Assembly: GCF_900186585.1 (NCBI RefSeq) | Contig: NZ_FYDD01000003.1 | Coordinates: 558,001-622,000 of the forward strand | Source: Massiliimalia timonensis | Lineage (GTDB): Bacteria; Bacillota; Clostridia; Oscillospirales; Ruminococcaceae | Direction: 5' to 3' | DNA length: 64,000 nucleotides | Shown here: one piece after another, positions 8,660 to 16,276 of the stretch | Layout: each line of letters begins with the position of its first letter | Numbering within the stretch: the first letter of the stretch is position 1 | Position numbers and translations under genes: made by a program | The notes under the pieces: model-generated | What the model was told of the DNA's origin: nothing | Seen by the model: the letters and a program-made list of their open reading frames with translations, nothing else | The model's database searches: none

Positions 8660-9841
8660 GACCTTTTTCATGTAAAACTGGTTTTGTGCGATGTCGATCA
8701 GCTTTTGCGGGAATTGCTTGGTGAATAATTCCTCTTCTTCTAAAATAGATACCCCCATATCTGCCGCACGGCGGTAGGTAGCCGGGGCGATCTCTGAAAG
8801 CGGGGTAGAGGTAACGAGCACCGCCTTTGCAAATGAACCGCCGAACCGTTCGGCCAGCAGTTTGATTTCATTTAAAGCATGGGTAGAGGGAACACCGGTC
8901 TTGCAGGACACAAAGACAGAGGTGAGGTCATGTACCAGCAGGACGTCGATCTCATTGGTGGTGTCGCGGGGGTCACGGTCGCTGCCGTCCCAGTCAATGA
9001 CCACGCTGACCTGTACATCGTCAAAAAATTCAGTTTGGTGGGCGCACAGGCCGGTATAAAATTCCAGCCAGATGCCGGCGTCGTTTAAAAACCGGCGGAG
9101 ATATTCATTTTTAAAGGTGAAGGATACCATTTTTCCCTGATGGGAAACATCTTTTAAAATGCCGCGCTCGCCCAAAGCATACAGGATTGGCAGGCTGCAT
9201 TCTGCCGCGACCTTACCCTGTAGATGAATGGGAACACGGAAAGAGAGCTCTTCTCCAGTCAGCTGCTGAAAATAGGTGGTTTGGGCACCCCACTTTTGCC
9301 GAAAACGCTTGTAAATATCCCAAACGGACAATATATCAGTCTTCATTTCTTCGGAATAATACGGCTCCTGAAAATGCCCATGCCGCATCATAGAGCCGCC
9401 CGCAATGGTTAAAATGTCCCGGACTGTCAATTTTGGGGATGGAATATCGTTTAAGGGCTCACCGGTGAAAACATGGATAAACCGGTTGTTGCGGGTGTCA
9501 AAATAAAAGGCGGGAATTTGTTTTTCCCGGCAGAACGCGCCAGCCGCCAGTAAGGGGATCTCCTTACCGCCGGTGACCTCAAAGGCACAGCCGGGATGGC
9601 TTTGATAGATCCGCTCAAAGGAGGATAAAATATCCTGATAATCATTGTTCCGATAATGATAAAAGGAAATTTTGGTTTCCAGTTTTCTTTGCGCGACAAA
9701 ACGCCGGATACTCTCTTTACGGTATTCCCGCATGATCCTTTTATCTCCGAGAAAAATGACGTGTTCCGGATTCATCATGAGCATTCCCAAAACATTTTCA
9801 AGGGGCTCCCGGTCAAACAATTCGATCAGGGTCTTCATCAA
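8657..9841 (-). CDS. Card1/Can2-like CARF-PD-(D/E)xK nuclease (DUF1887 family)
   Basis: Protein of 394 residues resembling the DUF1887 family, whose members Card1/Can2 are cyclic-oligoadenylate-activated nucleases of type III CRISPR systems. The N-terminal part (about 1-150) has a CARF-like Rossmann pattern with EVTGGKE at residues 88-94. A middle winged-helix-like part follows. The C-terminal nuclease shows GIWLE (Glu280), NEID (Glu317, Asp319) and SCK (Lys334), so the metal-binding and Lys residues look intact. No CRISPR array, Cas10 or other Cas gene is in the window. Its own promoter is at 9863-9891. Family known; activator and role here are inference. Confidence 0.8.
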   Translation of the reverse strand: MMKTLIELFDREPLENVLGMLMMNPEHVIFLGDKRIMREYRKESIRRFVAQRKLETKISFYHYRNNDYQDILSSFERIYQSHPGCAFEVTGGKEIPLLAAGAFCREKQIPAFYFDTRNNRFIHVFTGEPLNDIPSPKLTVRDILTIAGGSMMRHGHFQEPYYSEEMKTDILSVWDIYKRFRQKWGAQTTYFQQLTGEELSFRVPIHLQGKVAAECSLPILYALGERGILKDVSHQGKMVSFTFKNEYLRRFLNDAGIWLEFYTGLCAHQTEFFDDVQVSVVIDWDGSDRDPRDTTNEIDVLLVHDLTSVFVSCKTGVPSTHALNEIKLLAERFGGSFAKAVLVTSTPLSEIAPATYRRAADMGVSILEEEELFTKQFPQKLIDIAQNQFYMKKV

Positions 9842-9862
9842 AAATCCCCTCCTTTCTCCTTT

Positions 9863-9891
9863 ATTTTACCATTATCTTAGGTAATTGTAAA
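9863..9891 (-). promoter_or_regulatory. Promoter of the CARF nuclease gene
   Basis: On the minus strand TTTACA (9886-9891) and TAAAAT (9863-9868) are 17 bases apart. AGGAGGGG precedes the start. It lies back to back with the plus-strand promoter beginning at 9893. Confidence 0.7.
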
Positions 9892-9892
9892 T

Positions 9893-9921
9893 TTGTTTTT
9901 TTAGGACAAGTGTGGTATCAT
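9893..9921 (+). promoter_or_regulatory. Promoter for repeated element copy A and downstream genes
   Basis: TTGTTT (9893-9898) and TATCAT (9916-9921) are 17 bases apart. The -10 is preceded by TGG, an extended -10, and the same arrangement (TGT then TATTAT) occurs in copy B near 39376-39384. The dyad of the repeated element begins 3 bases later. Confidence 0.55.
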
Positions 9922-9923
9922 AA

Positions 9924-10034
9924 CGTTAAACGGGTCGTTTAACGTCACAAAACGGCTGTCAGAACGAGGTTCTTTCCTGCCTTGGGGCACCGCCGTTTTT
10001 ATCCCGGCAGGCTTGCGGGGAATGATAACGGGGA
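9924..10034 (+). ncRNA. Repeated structured element, copy A (possible pseudoknotted RNA or operator plus RNA)
   Basis: A block of about 110 bases is shared with 39387-39500. It starts with the dyad CGTTAAAC / GTTTAACG (9924-9944). A stem AAAACGGC (9949-9956) with GCCGTTTT (9992-9999) follows, holding a small hairpin AGAAC/GTTCT (9961-9973). CCTGCC (9976-9981), inside that stem's loop, can pair with GGCAGG (10006-10011) outside it, which would make a pseudoknot. In copy B the stem changes to CAGC/GCTG, keeping pairing. It ends 74 bases before an MGMT-family gene. No known RNA family was recognised. Confidence 0.5.
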
Positions 10035-10107
10035 AAAGGGGCGTATCACGTTTGGTATGCAGTTATTGTGTGACAAAGCCGGCGGTTCATACGATAGGAG
10101 TATTGTG

Positions 10108-10428
10108 ATGAAGCAAAATAGTTTCGCTCGAATCTATGAGATCGTGAAAAAAATCCCAAAGGGAAAAGTGGCAACCTACGGACAGATCGCCCTTATGGCA
10201 GGAAACCCGCGCTGGTCCCGGGTGGTGGGATATGCCCTTCATGTGAATCCTGACCCGGACCGGATACCGTGTTTTCGGGTCGTGAACCGCTTTGGCGAAG
10301 TGTCGTCCGCGTTTGCTTTTGGTGGGGAAAACCGTCAAATAGGCCTGCTCCGGCAGGAGGGCGTCACGTTTCTGGAAGAAGGACGGGTCGATTTAAAGAA
10401 ACATCAATGGGATGGAATCTCAGAGTAA
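10108..10428 (+). CDS. MGMT family (O6-alkylguanine DNA alkyltransferase-like) protein
   Basis: Small protein of 106 residues made only of the DNA-binding alkyltransferase domain. It has the helix-turn-helix segment (VATYGQIALMAG) and the active-site region IPCFRVVN. The Cys that accepts the alkyl group is kept, but the usual PCHR is PCFR, so the His that activates the Cys is replaced by Phe. It may act as a damage-recognition protein rather than a full repair enzyme; this is inference. The frame is open from 9982, but ATG 10108 has TAGGAG at good spacing and the upstream part overlaps the repeated element. mutY follows by 14 bases. Confidence 0.85.
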   Translation: MKQNSFARIYEIVKKIPKGKVATYGQIALMAGNPRWSRVVGYALHVNPDPDRIPCFRVVNRFGEVSSAFAFGGENRQIGLLRQEGVTFLEEGRVDLKKHQWDGISE

Positions 10429-10442
10429 GGAATATAAATGAT

Positions 10443-11498
10443 ATGAATGATCAATTAAAACAGATCGTAGCGCCCTTGTTGGAATGGTACCGCCGATGTG
10501 CTAGGGAGCTTTCCTGGAGAAGCGATCCCACGCCTTACCGGGTATGGGTATCGGAAATCATGCTGCAGCAAACGAGGGTAGAGGCGGTAAAGCCTTATTA
10601 CGAACGGTTTATGGAGCAACTTCCAACGGTTCAGGCGCTTGCCGAAGCGGAAGAGGAAAAGCTGCTAAAGCTGTGGGAAGGGCTGGGATATTACAGCCGT
10701 GTGCGGAATTTGCAGAAAGCCGCAAAGGTCGTGATGGAAACATACGGCGGGGAACTGCCCGCAGAGTTTGAGGAACTCCGTTCGCTTCCGGGGATTGGTG
10801 AGTATACGGCGGGGGCGATCGCTTCTATTGCATTTGGAAAGCCAGTCCCGGCGGTAGACGGAAATGTGCTGCGGGTTTTATCACGCGTTACGGAAAGCCG
10901 ACGGGACATTTTAAACAGCAAAGTGAAAAAAGAATTTTCTGAACAGCTTCGGGAGATCTACCCGGCGGACTGCGCCGGGGATTTTACCCAGGCCTTGATG
11001 GAGCTTGGCGCGATGGTATGCGTGCCGAATGGCGTCCCGTTGTGTGAACAGTGTCCTTTATCCCACTGCTGTCAGGCTTTTTTGCACCAGACGATGTTGG
11101 AATTGCCGGTAAAGGCAGAAAAAAAGCCTCGAAAACTGGAGGAAAAAACAGTTTTTGTGGCATTAGACCCGCAAAACAGGATAGCAGTTCAAAAACGCCC
11201 TGATACGGGGCTTCTGGCAGGCTTATGGGAATTCCCAAACGCGGAGGGAGCGCTGACCCGGGAACAAGCGGCAGAATACTGGAAAAATCTTGGCGTTTGC
11301 CCCAGTTCCATACAAAAACTGCGGGCTGCAAAACATATTTTTACCCATGTGGAGTGGAAAATGAGCGGATATTTGGTTCGTCTTCCACAGTCTGCGGATC
11401 AGTTTGTATGGGTCACCAAAGAAGAATTGCATGGTCAATATGCTGTTCCCAATGCCTATAAGGCGTTTTTAAAGGTGCTCGCCGAGGTTTTGGGATGA
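10443..11498 (+). CDS. mutY: A/G-specific adenine DNA glycosylase
   Basis: Base-excision repair glycosylase of 351 residues that removes adenine paired with 8-oxoguanine. Near the N-terminus LQQTRVE holds the catalytic Glu. The helix-hairpin-helix LPGIGEYTAGA and the catalytic Asp in AVDGNV follow. A [4Fe-4S] cluster is formed by Cys residues spaced C-x7-C-x2-C-x5-C around residues 197-213. The C-terminal third is the MutT-like 8-oxoG recognition domain. The ATG at 10443 was chosen because the homologous region starts there and TAAGGA lies upstream. It is probably cotranscribed with the alkyltransferase-like gene as a DNA-repair pair. Confidence 0.92.
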   Translation: MNDQLKQIVAPLLEWYRRCARELSWRSDPTPYRVWVSEIMLQQTRVEAVKPYYERFMEQLPTVQALAEAEEEKLLKLWEGLGYYSRVRNLQKAAKVVMETYGGELPAEFEELRSLPGIGEYTAGAIASIAFGKPVPAVDGNVLRVLSRVTESRRDILNSKVKKEFSEQLREIYPADCAGDFTQALMELGAMVCVPNGVPLCEQCPLSHCCQAFLHQTMLELPVKAEKKPRKLEEKTVFVALDPQNRIAVQKRPDTGLLAGLWEFPNAEGALTREQAAEYWKNLGVCPSSIQKLRAAKHIFTHVEWKMSGYLVRLPQSADQFVWVTKEELHGQYAVPNAYKAFLKVLAEVLG

Positions 11499-11540
11499 CA
11501 ATACGATCACATTTTTATAGTTACGCAGAGATATAGTAAT

Positions 11541-11576
11541 AAAAAACAGGGAAGCAATTTGCTTCCCTGTTTTTTT
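11541..11576. terminator. Bidirectional terminator
   Basis: A 16-bp perfect stem with a short loop, flanked by A and T runs, lies between the convergent mutY and nagA genes. Confidence 0.9.
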
Positions 11577-11582
11577 ATGGTA

Positions 11583-12701
11583 TTACTTTACCAGCTTCCC
11601 TGCCTGATATACATGCTCCAGTTGATAATCGGGCTGAACTAACAGCAGATCAGCATATTTTCCCGGTTCAATACTGCCGTATTCCTGATCGGCTCCGATT
11701 GATTTTGCCGGGATCAAGGAAGCGGAAAGGATCGCCTGTTCCGCCGGAACGCCAAAGCGAATGGCATTGCACATCCCCTGGTACACGTTTGTGACCGAGC
11801 CTGCGATCGTTCCGTCAGCTAGGGCGGCTTTCCGTCCGGTTACAGTTACGGTAAGCCCTCCAAGTTCATAGGTACCGTCTGTTAGGCCGCAGGCACACAT
11901 AGAATCGGAGATGATCGCCAATTTAGGCGCACAGGCCCGGAAGATGAGCCGGATCACGGACGGATGGATATGGATCCCGTCACAAATCAGTTCTGCAAAG
12001 ACATCCCGGTCACCCAAGGCGCCGACTAAGCCCGGATCGCGGTGATGCAGGCCGTTCATCGCGTTAAAAAGATGGGTGATATGGTCCGCGCCGCGGTCAA
12101 AAGCCTCGATCGCCTGATCATAGGTGCAGGGCGTATGCGCCAGTGAGATGGTTTTTTCTTGGTGATAACGCTCGATCACCTGGTCTGCTCCCGCTAAAGT
12201 GGGGTCGATGTCAATGATGCGCAGAAGCCCCCCGGAAAGCTTGTCCAACTCGTCCAGCAGTTCAAGATCCGGCGGGATCAAAAATCGTTCGTCGTGCGCG
12301 CCCTTCTTAGCAGGGTTCAGGAACGGCCCCTCCAGATTGATTCCCAGCATTCTGCTGCCGCTTGGGGAAAGGGAATTGACCTGAGCGAGATTGGTTACCG
12401 CACGTTTGCAGCCCTCGGGAGACATGGTAATGGTGGTGGGGCAAACAGAGGTGATCCCCCACGACTGGTAATACTGCAGCATCTTTTCCATTTCCTGCGG
12501 CTGGGCTGTAGAAAAATCCGATCCCATACAGCCATGGCTGTGTATATCCACAAGTCCGGGAAGCAATAGCTTTCCTGTGCAGTCGATCGTTTCGGTTCCT
12601 TCCAAATGGGCCGCTGCTTCTGTGATTTTTCCATTTTCGACCCGCACATCTATTTGCCGGAACTGGCTCTGATAAAATACCGTACCGTGTTGGAATAACA
12701 T
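11583..12701 (-). CDS. nagA: N-acetylglucosamine-6-phosphate deacetylase
   Basis: Amidohydrolase of 372 residues that deacetylates GlcNAc-6-P to GlcN-6-P in amino sugar recycling. Metal-binding motifs are visible: DIHSHG (His54, His56), LEGPF (Glu near 125), LAHTP, THLFNAM and the catalytic Asp in ISDSM. Length is typical. The start ATG has AGGGGG upstream on the minus strand. No nagB deaminase is adjacent. Its product is the ligand of the glmS ribozyme present elsewhere in the window. Confidence 0.93.
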   Translation of the reverse strand: MLFQHGTVFYQSQFRQIDVRVENGKITEAAAHLEGTETIDCTGKLLLPGLVDIHSHGCMGSDFSTAQPQEMEKMLQYYQSWGITSVCPTTITMSPEGCKRAVTNLAQVNSLSPSGSRMLGINLEGPFLNPAKKGAHDERFLIPPDLELLDELDKLSGGLLRIIDIDPTLAGADQVIERYHQEKTISLAHTPCTYDQAIEAFDRGADHITHLFNAMNGLHHRDPGLVGALGDRDVFAELICDGIHIHPSVIRLIFRACAPKLAIISDSMCACGLTDGTYELGGLTVTVTGRKAALADGTIAGSVTNVYQGMCNAIRFGVPAEQAILSASLIPAKSIGADQEYGSIEPGKYADLLLVQPDYQLEHVYQAGKLVK

Positions 12702-12835
12702 AATAAGACCCCCTATTTTAGATTTCTACGTTTATTATACACCTTTTTGCAGTAAAATCCCATAGATTTCCTCATAAGTACCGCGATTTGTGCATAGGAT
12801 AGTACAAACTATAATGAATGACGAGGGGAGATCAC

Positions 12836-13120
12836 TTGAGAAAGCAGGCTGAATTTTTAGAAGACAGATGTTTGAAATTAGGGGAATATATTTTAGAACA
12901 TAAAGGAACTGTCCGCAGCACTGCCAAGGCGTTTCGGATCAGCAAAAGCACGGTACATAAGGACATTACCTCCCGTTTGCCAGCTTTGAACCACAGCCTT
13001 TATGTGGAAGTAAAAAAGATTTTAGATCAGAATAAGCAGGAACGTCATATCCGCGGCGGACTGGCGACCCGCGAAAAGTACCGGAAACTGGAAGAACAGC
13101 ATTGCATGGAAAAACATTAA
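12836..13120 (+). CDS. spoIIID: Sporulation transcriptional regulator SpoIIID
   Basis: Small DNA-binding regulator of 94 residues that controls mother-cell genes during sporulation. The helix-turn-helix covers KGTVRSTAKAFRISKSTVHKD, and the downstream LPALN, VKKILD and IRGGLATREKY segments match the family. The frame is open from an ATG at 12818, but the TTG at 12836 is preceded by GAGGGGAG at 5 bases and gives the usual length (about 93). A terminator follows at once, so it is monocistronic. It shows the organism can sporulate. Confidence 0.92.
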   Translation: MRKQAEFLEDRCLKLGEYILEHKGTVRSTAKAFRISKSTVHKDITSRLPALNHSLYVEVKKILDQNKQERHIRGGLATREKYRKLEEQHCMEKH

Positions 13121-13169
13121 AATAAACGGACCTATCCGCCTTAGTAGGCGATAGGCCCGTTTATTTTTT
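13121..13169 (+). terminator. Terminator after spoIIID
   Basis: A long stem (13121-13140 with about 13146-13166, one bulge or mismatch region) is followed by T residues, starting right after the spoIIID stop codon. Confidence 0.88.
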
Positions 13170-13307
13170 GGTAGAAATATTTTTAAGAAAAAGCAGAATT
13201 GTCATATAAAAAAAGCGGATTTGCAATATCCATAAAAACCGGCGGTATTATAATAAAAGTAATTATTAAACTTTTTTTATTAATTAAAACCAGACGGGAG
13301 GGTCAAG
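13170..13307 (+). promoter_or_regulatory. Promoter region of the aldolase gene
   Basis: This AT-rich region contains TATAAT (13249-13254), with a candidate TTGCAA (13221-13226) at a longer than ideal distance of 22 bases. A weak -35 fits a promoter that needs an activator, such as the nearby AraC-family protein; that is inference. The aldolase start is preceded by GGGAGG. Confidence 0.4.
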
Positions 13308-14162
13308 ATGTTAGTTACCTTAAAAGAAGTATTAGGAGATGCACAAAAGCAGGGATATGCGGTAGGGTTGTTCAATACGGTGAATTTGGAAATGGCCAAA
13401 GCGGTTATTTCAGCAGCGGAAGAAAGCAGGTCCCCGGTCATTGTGGGGTCTGCGGAAATTTTGCTGGGACACTGTGATATTCCGCAGCTGGCAGATATTT
13501 TGCTTCCGATGATCCAAAAAAGCCCGGTCCCGATCGTTTTGCACTATGACCACGGCCTGACCTATGACCGGGTGATCCAGGCTTTACGATGCGGTTTTTC
13601 TTCTGTGATGTACGACTGCTCCGGCTGCTCTTTGGAAGAGAATTTGAAAAATTGCCGGGAGATGGCATCCATCGCCCATGCGTTTGGCGCCTCGATCGAA
13701 GCGGAGCTGGGGCATGTGGGAAGCGGGGCGGCCGGAAGCAAGGAGTCTGCCGGCGGAGAAGACCATTCCGTTTACACACAGCCTGACCAGGCGAAGGAAT
13801 TTGTGGAATATACAAAAGTGGATGCATTGGCGGTAGCGATCGGAACTGCGCACGGGCCTTACCTAAAAACGCCAAAGCTTGATTTACAGCGTCTGGAGGA
13901 GATACGCCGTACCATTGACACCCCACTGGTGCTTCATGGCGGTTCGGGGTTGAGTGATCAGGATTTCCGTAACTGTATTGAACGCGGGATCGCGAAGATC
14001 AATATTTTTACTGATATTGACCAGGCCGGCTGCCGGGGCGCACGCAGGGCAATGGAGGCTGGAGCCGCCTGCCTGACAGACCTGATACCTGAAATAACAG
14101 CGGAGATCCAGGCGACTGTACGCCATAAGATGGAACTGTTTGGTTCAGTGGGCAAGGCCTGA
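13308..14162 (+). CDS. Class II fructose-1,6-bisphosphate / ketose-bisphosphate aldolase
   Basis: Zinc-dependent aldolase of 284 residues that cleaves fructose- or tagatose-1,6-bisphosphate to triose phosphates. Catalytic Asp and zinc-binding His are in LHYDHG (Asp81, His82). Further family segments are EAELGHVGSG, GTAHG, LHGGSG and KINIFTD. Its sugar specificity (Fba- or GatY/KbaY-like) cannot be fixed by eye. It lies beside the kinase and mannosidase genes, so it probably serves the catabolic locus. Its 3' end overlaps the convergent AraC gene by 18 bases. Confidence 0.88.
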   Translation: MLVTLKEVLGDAQKQGYAVGLFNTVNLEMAKAVISAAEESRSPVIVGSAEILLGHCDIPQLADILLPMIQKSPVPIVLHYDHGLTYDRVIQALRCGFSSVMYDCSGCSLEENLKNCREMASIAHAFGASIEAELGHVGSGAAGSKESAGGEDHSVYTQPDQAKEFVEYTKVDALAVAIGTAHGPYLKTPKLDLQRLEEIRRTIDTPLVLHGGSGLSDQDFRNCIERGIAKINIFTDIDQAGCRGARRAMEAGAACLTDLIPEITAEIQATVRHKMELFGSVGKA

Positions 14163-15047
14163 GGAGTAGAGAAGGTCCTCTGCCAGCTTTTGCGCGCGGG
14201 ATAAGGAAAGAGGCTGGGCCGAATGTTCTGAAAAACCCGCTGTATAAAGGTAAGGATTTCCCAAGCGGCGCAGAGATTGCCGGAACTGCTGCGGGGTGCA
14301 GTGGTAGCGCCGCTGAAATTCCCGGTTAAAGTACCGGTAATCCGAAAATCCGCTTGCAAAGCAGGTCTCGGAAAGGCTTTTTTGCTCCTGGGTCAGGATC
14401 ATACGGCAGGCATGTTCCATCCGAAGGCGGCAGACATATTCCTGAACAGAGATCCCCGTTTCCCTTTTAAAGGAATGCGAAAGGTAGGAGGAGGAAAGCC
14501 CTATTTGTTCCGCCATTGCCTGAATAGAGAACTTTTGGCTGTAATGGCTGTGGCAATATTGTAGCACCTGGTACAGGCGGTCGGTATATTTTTTGATGCT
14601 TTTTTCGGATACCGGGAAGTTTTGAAGCAGTTGGAAAAACAACTGGCAGATATAACTGCTGCAAATAAGCTCCCATCCCACTCCCTTTTTTAAGGCAGAA
14701 AGCGCTGCAAGCAGGAGGAACTGTTTTACCTGTGTATCCTGAAGCAGTACCGGGGCAGAAAGAAGCTGTGTGCAAAGGGCGGGATAGGAGCCGTAAAAAA
14801 ATTCCGGATGGACGCGCAGGCTTACTACCTCGCATTGCTCATTAACCCTTTGCAGGCGAAACGGGGTATGCGGCTGAAAAAGCAGGATCTCTCCGGCTTG
14901 GCAAAGGAATTGTTTTTTATCGGAATGGACCGAAATCGCGCCGGACAGCACCGCAAAAAATGCAAAATTCTGGTTAAATACCTGTTTTTGGGCAGTCAGG
15001 TTTAAAAATTCAATTTGACAGTTCATTTCAAAGGGATGTCTGGCCAT
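14145..15047 (-). CDS. AraC family transcriptional regulator
   Basis: Regulator of 300 residues. The N-terminal half is a cupin-like sensor domain, and the C-terminal 100 residues hold two helix-turn-helix motifs, including SIQAMAEQIGLSSSYLSHSF and SLSETCFASGFSDYRYFNREF. It is divergent from the PfkB kinase gene with only 31 bases between them and convergent with the aldolase, so it probably activates this sugar locus. TAGGAGAA precedes the ATG. Confidence 0.9.
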   Translation of the reverse strand: MARHPFEMNCQIEFLNLTAQKQVFNQNFAFFAVLSGAISVHSDKKQFLCQAGEILLFQPHTPFRLQRVNEQCEVVSLRVHPEFFYGSYPALCTQLLSAPVLLQDTQVKQFLLLAALSALKKGVGWELICSSYICQLFFQLLQNFPVSEKSIKKYTDRLYQVLQYCHSHYSQKFSIQAMAEQIGLSSSYLSHSFKRETGISVQEYVCRLRMEHACRMILTQEQKSLSETCFASGFSDYRYFNREFQRRYHCTPQQFRQSLRRLGNPYLYTAGFSEHSAQPLSLSRAQKLAEDLLYSSGLAH

Positions 15048-15078
15048 AAAAATTCTCCTAACAGAAAGGCGGTTTGGA

Positions 15079-16254
15079 ATGAAACAGAAGAAAAAAATAA
15101 TCGTATGCGGGCATATCTGCCTGGATATTACCCCTGTGTTTGGAAAGCAAAGATGTGAAAGCCTGTCGGAGCTGCTGTCCCCGGGAAAACTGGTGCATAT
15201 GCAGGGCGCGGATGTTCATGTGGGCGGCTGTGTGGCAAATACCGGTTTGGCGATAAAACGCCTTGGCGGAGAGGTTTCACTGATGGGAAAGGTAGGGAAT
15301 GACGCCTTTGGCAGGCTGGTGCTCTCCTTCTTGGACGGGGAATCAAAAAAGCATATGCTGGTATCCGAGGATTCCGCTACCTCTTATTCCGTAGTGCTGG
15401 CGCCGGAGGGAATTGACCGGATCTTTTTGCATGATCCGGGTGCCAACGATACTTTTTCAAGCGAAGATCTGGATTTTGACAAGATCCGAGAGGCAGACCT
15501 ATTCCATTTTGGATACCCGCCGTTAATGAAGCGGATGTACTGCAATAACGGGCAGGAACTGGCAGAACTTTTGGAAAGGGTCTATCAGATGGGTGTTTCG
15601 GTATCTTTGGATATGGCTGCGATCGACGCCGCGTCAGATGCGGCCGAAGAGGACTGGAAAGCGATCTTGAAACGGGTTTTGCCGTATGTGGATTATTTTG
15701 TTCCCAGCGCAGAAGAACTGGCCTTTATGATAGACCGGGAATTATACCGTCAGTGGGAAGAAAAAACGGCCGGAAAAGAATTGATCCAGGGGATCGATCT
15801 GGAAAAGGATTTGACCAGATTGTCCGACCAGCTGCTTCAGATGGGGGCTAAGGTGATCTTGATCAAATGCGGGGCAAAGGGACTTTACCTGCGCACTGCA
15901 AAAGGCGCGATGCTTAGTACCATGGGTCGCGGTGCGCCGGAGCAAATAGAGCGCTGGGCCGATTTGGAACTATTTGAAGAGTGCTTTTTGCCGGAGCAGG
16001 TGCGTTCTGGAACAGGCGCGGGGGACACGACCATCGCCGCCTTTTTGACTGCGGTGATGGAAGGCAGAACATGGAACCAGAGCATGAAGCTGGCAGCCGG
16101 AACAGGCGCCTGCTGTGTAGAAGCGTTTGACGCTTTAAGCGGGCTGCGCAGCTTTGAAGAATTAGAGGAAAAAATGGAAAGGGGATGGAAAAAGCAGCCG
16201 GTGGAACTGTTATCATGGGAATATTCTACGGCAGATAAGTGCTGGAAAAAATAA
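15079..16254 (+). CDS. PfkB family carbohydrate kinase
   Basis: Ribokinase/PfkB superfamily sugar kinase of 391 residues. The N-terminus has the GGCVANTGLAIKRLGG substrate-binding glycine motif and the C-terminal part the signature SGTGAGDTTIAAF with the catalytic Asp. It is longer than the usual 300-340 residues, with extra sequence around residues 220-245 and 275-310. In this locus fructose (made from mannose by the isomerase) is a likely substrate; this is inference. GH38 gene 16277 follows by 22 bases. Confidence 0.85.
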   Translation: MKQKKKIIVCGHICLDITPVFGKQRCESLSELLSPGKLVHMQGADVHVGGCVANTGLAIKRLGGEVSLMGKVGNDAFGRLVLSFLDGESKKHMLVSEDSATSYSVVLAPEGIDRIFLHDPGANDTFSSEDLDFDKIREADLFHFGYPPLMKRMYCNNGQELAELLERVYQMGVSVSLDMAAIDAASDAAEEDWKAILKRVLPYVDYFVPSAEELAFMIDRELYRQWEEKTAGKELIQGIDLEKDLTRLSDQLLQMGAKVILIKCGAKGLYLRTAKGAMLSTMGRGAPEQIERWADLELFEECFLPEQVRSGTGAGDTTIAAFLTAVMEGRTWNQSMKLAAGTGACCVEAFDALSGLRSFEELEEKMERGWKKQPVELLSWEYSTADKCWKK

Positions 16255-16276
16255 CATAGGAAAAGGGGAGAATAAG

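Noticed and set aside
9982-10107. Longer N-terminus of the MGMT-family protein
   Set aside because: The extension overlaps the repeated structured element, has no family similarity and lacks a ribosome site; the start at 10108 has one.
10269-10442. Longer N-terminus of MutY
   Set aside because: It lies inside the upstream gene in another frame and is not found in MutY proteins.
8600-12700. CRISPR array or Cas genes near the CARF nuclease
   Set aside because: No regularly spaced repeats and no Cas-like proteins are seen here or anywhere in the window.
12740-12818. Sigma-E-type promoter before spoIIID
   Set aside because: A CATAGGAT-like -10 is present, but the -35 does not fit the consensus well enough to list it.
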